Below, in pieces: positions 5,781 to 9,825 of a stretch of DNA of 9,825 bases. Source of the stretch: JAVBKA01 sp031546715 (GTDB lineage Bacteria > Bacillota > Clostridia > Oscillospirales > UBA929); the NCBI GenBank assembly GCA_031546715.1, contig JAVBKA010000226.1, positions 1 to 9,825 on the forward strand, in the 5' to 3' direction. Made by a program: the position numbers and the translations under genes. Below the pieces are notes generated by a model. The model worked only from the letters and a program-made list of their open reading frames with translations, searched no databases and was not told the origin of the DNA. How positions within the stretch are numbered: position 1 is the first letter of the stretch; each line of letters starts with the position of its first letter.

Positions 5781-6079
5781 TGTGTTATTTATCCGTGCCG
5801 TACTAGTCGGGGAGCCAGCGGTGCCTTGTAGCCTGCAACCCGCTACAGCAGGGATGAATTCCTCGCTGAGGGACATATGTGTGATGTTAGCACCAAATGA
5901 GCGGCGATGAGGAGCCGGTCCTGCGCAACGGAAACCCGTGAAAGATGTCAGGCGGGGAACCGAGCAGCATTAAGCGGATTTTTCCGTGTGCCGCGGGGGT
6001 GCCGTTTCCGAGCAAGCTGTTTGGCAAGCAGTTATATATATGTATCGAAGCAAGGTGTACGGTGCGGATAAGTAACATA
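5781..6079 (+). ncRNA. ffs: SRP RNA, long bacterial form (4.5S/scRNA type)
   Basis: RNA core of the signal recognition particle; it binds Ffh and targets nascent membrane proteins to FtsY. The 5' end (5781-5803) pairs with the 3' end (6057-6079) in a continuous 23-bp helix with a few G-U pairs. The Alu-type 5' domain is present (GTGCCGTACTAGTCGGGGAG, then GCCTGCAACCCGCT). The Ffh-binding domain is unmistakable: GTCAGG, stem CGG, tetraloop GGAA (5956-5959), stem CCG, AGCAGC. It equals the E. coli motif with the short stem changed on both sides so that pairing is kept. At about 290-300 nt it is the Firmicute long form. The mature ends are estimated from the helix. The neighbouring dnaX-ebfC-recR supports the call. 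Confidence 0.96.
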
Positions 6080-6109
6080 ACCTCTTAGCATTGGACGCAG
6101 AGAGGAATA

Positions 6110-6127
6110 AGGGCGGTTTTCTGCCCT
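6110..6127 (+). other. Small hairpin between SRP RNA and the membrane protein gene
   Basis: AGGGCGG, a TTTT loop, then CTGCCCT forms a 7-bp stem with one G-U pair. It lies 31 bp past the SRP RNA and ends just before the AAGGAG of the next gene. There is no U tract after it, so read-through from the SRP RNA promoter into the membrane protein gene and dnaX seems likely. A weaker stem (CCTCT 6081-6085 with AGAGG 6101-6105) precedes it. Either could be a processing signal. Confidence 0.4.
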
Positions 6128-6145
6128 GCACAAGGAGTGTGCTTT

Positions 6146-6757
6146 ATGAAAATTAAGCAACTGAAGGGTGTTGCTTTCGCGCTTCTCATTTTAATGGTTG
6201 ATATTCCTTTGTTTGGCTTTGACGTTATTCCAGACATTTTAGGATATCTGCTTTTGTTTATTTTTCTGGGCACTTTGGCTGTTGATGAACCCAGATTTGC
6301 TCCTGCGCGGGCTGTTGGAAGCTTGCTTTTCCTACATCAGATCGTGATTTTGTTCAATCTTCTTGAAAAAGGCGACTTTCTAATACTGTTTATAATTGCT
6401 GGCTACTTTCTTGATGCATTAATGGTATATTATATATTCAGAGGTCTTACAGCTCTTTCAATTACCCATGATAAGCGAGATTTGCTTAAAACTATTGACC
6501 GTTCATTTTATTTTTACGCACCCACGGTTATTTTGATTTTACTCCCTGAGCTTGCACCTGAGCTTGCAAAGCTTTGCTTTTTTATCTGCATTTGCTTGTA
6601 TTTATACGTCCTTAATACAATAATTCTCTGTTACAATACAATTCTACTGCCTGTGCCTATTGACGAAGATACCGAGGAATTAGAGGCTGTGTCCGTTGAC
6701 GGCACCACAATTATGCGTCATAAGCACGCAGAGAGCGAAGAACACAGCGAAAATTAA
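6146..6757 (+). CDS. Conserved-type integral membrane protein, unknown function
   Basis: 203 aa with about six hydrophobic helices by eye (roughly 8-27, 30-48, 56-73, 77-98, 122-139 and 145-167) and a polar acidic tail of about 35 residues (DEDTEELEAVS onwards) rich in Glu and His. A feature that may define its family is FDVIPDILGYLLLF between helices 1 and 2. I do not recognise a function. The ATG at 6146 is chosen because AAGGAG lies 8 nt upstream; the GTG at 6137 overlaps that site. It lies between the SRP RNA and dnaX, 23 bp before the dnaX TTG, and is probably transcribed with them. Confidence 0.85.
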   Translation: MKIKQLKGVAFALLILMVDIPLFGFDVIPDILGYLLLFIFLGTLAVDEPRFAPARAVGSLLFLHQIVILFNLLEKGDFLILFIIAGYFLDALMVYYIFRGLTALSITHDKRDLLKTIDRSFYFYAPTVILILLPELAPELAKLCFFICICLYLYVLNTIILCYNTILLPVPIDEDTEELEAVSVDGTTIMRHKHAESEEHSEN

Positions 6758-6780
6758 AATTAATGATTGGAGCGAGCAAA

Positions 6781-8385
6781 TTGTATCAAGCGCTCTATAG
6801 AAAATGGCGTCCGCTTGTTTTTTCGGACGTTGTTGGACAATCCCAAGTTACAGATACTTTGCGCAAGCAAGTTGAAATGGGTAGGCTATCACATGCCTAC
6901 CTTTTTACAGGAACTAGAGGAACAGGGAAAACTACTTGTGCGAAAATACTCTCAAGGGCTGTTAATTGTGAGAATCCAATAGGCGGCGACCCGTGCAATA
7001 AGTGCGTTTCCTGCCTTGGAATTTTAGAAAACAGCGTTACCGATGTCTTAGAAATGGATGCAGCCTCAAACTCAGGCGTTGATAATATTCGCACCATGAA
7101 GGATGAGTTTATTTACACGCCTGTAAGCGTTAAAAAGCGCGTTTATATTATAGATGAGGTACACATGCTTTCCATTGGTGCGTTTAATGCGCTGTTAAAA
7201 TCACTGGAAGAGCCGCCTCCCCATGTGCTTTTTATCTTAGCAACCACCGAAACCCATAAAGTTCCTGCAACGATAATTTCACGCTGTCAGCGTTTTCAAT
7301 TTAAGAGGTTATCCTCTGCCGACATTGCCGAACAGCTTAAAAAGGTTGCGGCTGCTGAAAAAATTGACCTTGTACCTGCGGCGGCAGACCTTCTCGCGCG
7401 TCTATCAGACGGTGCAATGCGTGATGCATTGTCACTGCTAGACCAATGCGCATCGCTATCAGAGGGCTTCCCTGTGGACACATCCTTGGTACATGCCGCG
7501 TTAGGACTGGCTGGGACATTAGAGCTTGTTGACATGCTAATGCTGCTTGCTGTGGCAGATGCGACAGGTGCAATGCAAAAACTAAACGAATTTTACAGCG
7601 ACGGCAAGGAAATCGCCGCTCTTCTTGACCAAATGTGTATGCTTCTTCGCGATGTTTTAATGGCGCATATGCTCCAAGACGCTTTTGCGTCCCCAAGATT
7701 AGACGAGGTTTCCATCCGCGCACTTGCGTCAAAACTCCCAACTCAACGTCTGATTGAAATGATTACAATTATTCAGGAAACCCAGCAAAAGCTTCCCAGA
7801 AGCCTGAATAAACGCATAGAAGCTGAGCTTTGCCTTATAAGACTATGCGGAATATCTCCTGTTCAGCAGGCAAATACGGTCAGACCGAAAACCATGACTC
7901 AAATACCAATTCAACCGCCTGTTGCAGCAGTCCAACAGCCACAAGCCGCGGTATCACCACAGACGGTTGCTCCTGTAAGTACTTCTGCAAGTACTCCGCC
8001 GACGTCAGCAGATGAAGTTACTGAGCCGCAAAATGTGGATGTCCAGAGTCAGAACGAGGCGGAACAGCCTGTTGCAGTCCGTGTAGAAGCAGAAAATTCA
8101 GCACCTGCCGAGCATCACACAGGTGAGGATGTTTCACTTACGGAACTGATTTCAAAGGTTAATCCGATGTACAAGCCACTGCTTTCCGATGCGTCAGCTA
8201 AAGCCACGGAATCGGGAATTATTATAACTATATACGACGAATTGGACGCAGTTATGCTCAGAGACAAGGATTTTATGCAGTTTTTGAAAACAATATTCCC
8301 GGGAGAACACAAAATAGTTGTTTCAGACAAGCCTCGAAAGCCAATATCGGCTAAAAAGAGTCTTGATGATATCTTAGAGATTTAG
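6781..8385 (+). CDS. dnaX: DNA polymerase III subunit tau (clamp loader)
   Basis: 534 aa. AAA+ ATPase of the clamp loader, which places the beta sliding clamp on primed DNA and links polymerases at the fork. The start YQALYRKWRP is the family's usual N-terminus. Motifs: Walker A GTRGTGKT (44-51), four zinc cysteines C63, C72, C75 and C78, Walker B IIDEVHML (123-130), and SRC (167-169) with the arginine that contacts the neighbouring ATP site. A Pro/Gln/Ala-rich linker (about 360-450) leads to a tau C-terminal domain. TTG at 6781 is preferred, with GGAG 8 nt upstream; the ATG at 6763 adds six residues, has no ribosome site, and would start 5 bp after the preceding stop. I see no A-AAA-AAG slippery site for a gamma product. 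Confidence 0.96.
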   Translation: MYQALYRKWRPLVFSDVVGQSQVTDTLRKQVEMGRLSHAYLFTGTRGTGKTTCAKILSRAVNCENPIGGDPCNKCVSCLGILENSVTDVLEMDAASNSGVDNIRTMKDEFIYTPVSVKKRVYIIDEVHMLSIGAFNALLKSLEEPPPHVLFILATTETHKVPATIISRCQRFQFKRLSSADIAEQLKKVAAAEKIDLVPAAADLLARLSDGAMRDALSLLDQCASLSEGFPVDTSLVHAALGLAGTLELVDMLMLLAVADATGAMQKLNEFYSDGKEIAALLDQMCMLLRDVLMAHMLQDAFASPRLDEVSIRALASKLPTQRLIEMITIIQETQQKLPRSLNKRIEAELCLIRLCGISPVQQANTVRPKTMTQIPIQPPVAAVQQPQAAVSPQTVAPVSTSASTPPTSADEVTEPQNVDVQSQNEAEQPVAVRVEAENSAPAEHHTGEDVSLTELISKVNPMYKPLLSDASAKATESGIIITIYDELDAVMLRDKDFMQFLKTIFPGEHKIVVSDKPRKPISAKKSLDDILEI

Positions 8386-8397
8386 TACAGGAGGCAT

Positions 8398-8423
8398 TAT
8401 AGGTTGAATAAATTCAACCTATA
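8398..8423. repeat. 12-bp inverted repeat after dnaX
   Basis: Perfect palindrome with 12-bp arms (8398-8409 and 8412-8423) and a 2-nt centre, core TAGGTTGAAT, 12 bp past the dnaX stop. It is AT-rich and without a U tract, so it is more likely an mRNA stability or processing hairpin, or part of a small inserted repeat, than a strong terminator. It follows an AGGAGG (8388-8393) that has no nearby start codon leading to a sizeable frame. Confidence 0.6.
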
Positions 8424-8449
8424 CAACGCTGCGGCGGATGTTTAAACAA

Positions 8450-8530
8450 AAGTCACTTATCATTTCTCCAACGACGGATGGTAGGTTGTATTCATTTACT
8501 ATATTTGTGTCGTTGGAGAAATGGTGACTT
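8450..8530 (+). promoter_or_regulatory. Large hairpin covering the ebfC ribosome binding site
   Basis: Arms 8450-8475 and 8509-8530 pair over 22 bp with a single 4-nt bulge (TTAT, 8457-8460); the loop is about 33 nt. The right arm contains both candidate ribosome sites of ebfC: GGAG (8515-8518, 15 nt from the ATG) and GGTGA (8523-8527, 6 nt from the ATG). If the hairpin forms in the mRNA, initiation at ebfC would be blocked or would need unfolding. It could also be a small palindromic insertion. Confidence 0.65.
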
Positions 8531-8533
8531 GAT

Positions 8534-8866
8534 ATGGCAAAGTTTAGCGGAATGGGCGGCATGGGTGTCAACTCAAATATGATTAAGCAAGTCCAAAAAA
8601 TGCAGCAGGACATGATGAAGGCTCAAGACGAGCTAGAACAGCGCGAGTACGTTGCGTCAGCCGGCGGCGGTGCAATAACAGCAACAGTCAGCGGTAAGCG
8701 TGAGTTAATTAAAATTGAGATTAAGCCTGAGGTTGTTGACCCAGAGGATGTTGAAATGCTGCAAGACTTAATTTTGGCTGCCGTAAATGAAGGCTTAAGA
8801 CAAGCAGAAGAGACAATGCAGAAGGAAATGAGCCGTTATACCGGCGGTATGAATCTGCCGTTTTAG
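8534..8866 (+). CDS. ebfC: Nucleoid-associated protein, YbaB/EbfC family
   Basis: 110 aa, the usual family length; called yaaK in Bacillus. Small dimeric DNA-binding protein of the nucleoid, usually encoded between dnaX and recR as here. Visible features are the Gly/Met-rich N-terminus (MAKFSGMGGMG), a helix with many Gln and Met (about 16-38), the strand segment SAGGGAITATVSGKRELIKIEIKPEVVDPED (split here for description: SAGGGA, VSGKREL, VVDPED) and a C-terminal helix ending in a Gly/Pro-rich tail. GGTGA lies 6 nt before the ATG but is inside a strong hairpin. 81 bp separate it from recR. Confidence 0.95.
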   Translation: MAKFSGMGGMGVNSNMIKQVQKMQQDMMKAQDELEQREYVASAGGGAITATVSGKRELIKIEIKPEVVDPEDVEMLQDLILAAVNEGLRQAEETMQKEMSRYTGGMNLPF

Positions 8867-8947
8867 AATTACTGTAAAATATACCTATTTTATCTGGGCT
8901 GAGGCGTGTTTGCCGGTCTCTTCTAGCCTTGAGTGAGGAGTTCATTT

Positions 8948-9547
8948 ATGGCGGGGTTTCCAAAGCCTGTAGACGACTTAATAACACAGTTTTCAAAACT
9001 GCCCGGAATAGGGCGCAGAACCGCACAACGGTTGGCTTTTCATGTAATTTCACTGCCGACTGATAGGGCAATGGAGTTTGCAAGGGCAATTATTGACGCA
9101 AAAGAGCAAACCTCATGGTGTCCAGTATGCCAGAACCTCACTGACGGTCAGGTCTGCGTATACTGCGAAAGCTCCAACAGAGAGCAGTCTGTTATATGCG
9201 TGGTCGCTGAACCCAGAGATGTGGCGGCGATTGAGCGCACAAGAGAGTTTAAGGGAGTATTCCATGTTTTGCATGGGGTTATTTCACCGTCTTCGAATAA
9301 AAGTCCTGATGATATTCGGATTCATGAGCTTTTAGCTCGTGTTGACAAGGGAAATATCAGCGAGGTTATCCTTGCCACAAACCCCGATACAGAGGGCGAT
9401 ACAACGGCACTCTATATAGCGCGACTACTAAGACCCTTTTCCGTGAGGGTTACACGGCTTGCATACGGCATTCCAATTGGCGGACATGTGGAACATGCAG
9501 ACGAGGCGACGCTTCTTCGCGCATTGGAAGGTCGCAGAGAGATTTAG
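8948..9547 (+). CDS. recR: Recombination mediator RecR
   Basis: 199 aa, the standard length. RecR acts with RecO (and RecF) to load RecA on gapped DNA during recombinational repair. Domains in order: helix-hairpin-helix with LPGIGRRTAQRLAFH (18-32), a four-cysteine zinc finger C58, C61, C70 and C73 (CPVC and CVYC), then a Toprim domain starting near 82 with CVVAEPRD and containing ATNPDTEGDTTA (143-154), and the C-terminal YGIPIGGHVEHADEATL. The ATG at 8948 has GAGGAG 7 nt upstream; the GTG at 8933 overlaps the start of that site. Last gene of the dnaX-ebfC-recR group. Confidence 0.97.
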   Translation: MAGFPKPVDDLITQFSKLPGIGRRTAQRLAFHVISLPTDRAMEFARAIIDAKEQTSWCPVCQNLTDGQVCVYCESSNREQSVICVVAEPRDVAAIERTREFKGVFHVLHGVISPSSNKSPDDIRIHELLARVDKGNISEVILATNPDTEGDTTALYIARLLRPFSVRVTRLAYGIPIGGHVEHADEATLLRALEGRREI

Positions 9548-9609
9548 CAGATTATTCGACTAGACAAGACATTATGAACAATTAGCGTTCATATAAACTT
9601 AGTACTTTC

Positions 9610-9639
9610 TTAACAATTTTCACAAGACTTATTCATAAT
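9610..9639 (+). promoter_or_regulatory. Promoter of the RNA candidate downstream of recR
   Basis: TTAACA (9610-9615), 18-bp spacer, CATAAT (9634-9639); each hexamer differs from consensus at one position. The start would fall near 9646. An 8-bp inverted repeat (ACTTATTC and GAATAAGT, about 9628-9656) overlaps the -10 and start region and might be an operator. Confidence 0.5.
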
Positions 9640-9658
9640 TATCAGTTAGAATAAGTAC

Positions 9659-9763
9659 ATAGGCAACAGGAGTGAGCCAAAAGGCGAGTCTGTTGCGAAA
9701 GGAAAACAATGCGCCGCTCCTATGCGGATATACAAAGCCTGAGGGTAGCTCCCTCAGGCTTTG
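9659..9763 (+). ncRNA. Candidate structured RNA or riboswitch-like leader, unassigned
   Basis: A compact set of helices on the plus strand. P1 is GCAACAG (9663-9669) with CTGTTGC (9690-9696). Inside it, GCC/GGC is closed by AAAA and flanked by GA on both strands, which could form tandem sheared G-A pairs as in a kink turn. A second hairpin CCGC (9714-9717)/GCGG (9724-9727) has the loop TCCTAT, whose TCCT can pair with AGGA (9668-9671) as a pseudoknot, or whose CCTAT can pair with ATAGG (9659-9663). A 13-bp terminator-like hairpin ends it. Intergenic position after a promoter supports a real RNA. I could not match it to a known riboswitch class; strand and ends are inferred. Confidence 0.45.
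9733..9763 (+). terminator. Terminator-like hairpin ending the RNA candidate
   Basis: Perfect 13-bp stem (9733-9745 and 9751-9763, core AAAGCCTGAGGG) with a 5-nt loop. The GC-rich core ends in CTTT on the plus strand and is followed by an AT-rich stretch with scattered T residues. It is probably an intrinsic terminator or attenuator. The stem is symmetric, so it could also end a minus-strand gene entering from beyond 9825. Confidence 0.65.
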
Positions 9764-9783
9764 ACAATTGTATTATTAAGTAA

Positions 9784-9825
9784 GTGCGGATTAACCCTGT
9801 CGCGCAGACATTCAGCAAAGCCATT
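9784..9825 (+). CDS. Possible 5' end of a gene running off the window
   Basis: A GTG directly after an in-frame TAA opens a frame whose first residues would be MRINPVAQTFSKAI and which is still open at the window edge. The N-terminus faintly recalls FlgM-like anti-sigma factors of Clostridia (a short M-[KR]-I start), but 14 residues are far too few. No ribosome site is visible upstream. The opposite strand is also open here, ending at a TGA in the hairpin near 9755, so even the strand is uncertain. Confidence 0.18.
   Translation, partial: MRINPVAQTFSKAI

Noticed and set aside
6781..8385. Programmed -1 frameshift in dnaX giving a gamma subunit
   Set aside because: No A-AAA-AAG type heptamer in frame; the runs at about 7129, 7335 and 8351 have only five A residues and break the slippery pattern.
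1..9825. CRISPR array, tRNA, or insertion sequence
   Set aside because: No regularly spaced direct repeats, no tRNA cloverleaf or TTCGAnTC-type arm, and no transposase frame seen.

Overview
The window looks like a chromosomal segment of a spore-forming Clostridia-type Firmicute. The best evidence is the right half: a long-form signal recognition particle (SRP) RNA with an Alu domain, followed by a membrane protein, dnaX, ebfC/yaaK and recR. This matches the classic Firmicute scr-dnaX-yaaK-recR order. A SpoIIQ-like M23 protein, a ferredoxin:thioredoxin-reductase-like mini protein and AT-rich gaps with Firmicute-style promoters (TTGACA / N17 / TATAAT) and strong GGAGG ribosome sites agree with this. 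Genus cannot be read from the sequence.

Left part (1-4150), minus strand. gdhA (NADP-type glutamate dehydrogenase) has a clear promoter, ribosome site and terminal hairpin. Upstream lies a small degenerate-looking operon: an M23 fragment without the first zinc-ligand motif, a short lipoprotein, and a soluble 172-aa protein that may be the displaced C-terminal half of that lipoprotein. Next comes an intact membrane-anchored M23 protein of SpoIIQ type, with a possible forespore sigma F/sigma G-type promoter. Two copies of one palindromic repeat (about 1704-1735 and 3193-3240) sit just downstream of two of these minus-strand genes.

Middle (4159-5464), plus strand. A compact redox cassette runs from a near-consensus promoter preceded by a perfect 15-bp tandem repeat. 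It holds an atypical CPTC thioredoxin, a 62-aa protein with a compressed FTR catalytic motif (CPC-X9-CPC-X8-CKC), and a cysteine glutathione peroxidase whose cysteines fit a thioredoxin-dependent 2-Cys enzyme. A plausible reading is ferredoxin to mini-FTR to thioredoxin to peroxidase. From 5465 to 5707 (AT-rich) I see no supported feature.

Right part (5708-9825), plus strand. SRP RNA with its promoter, a six-helix membrane protein, dnaX (best start a TTG at 6781), ebfC and recR. A large imperfect hairpin between dnaX and ebfC buries the ebfC ribosome site. After recR, a promoter-like sequence leads into a compact structured RNA candidate with a possible pseudoknot and a terminator-like hairpin; I could not match it to a known class. 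A reading frame may begin at 9784 and run off the window.
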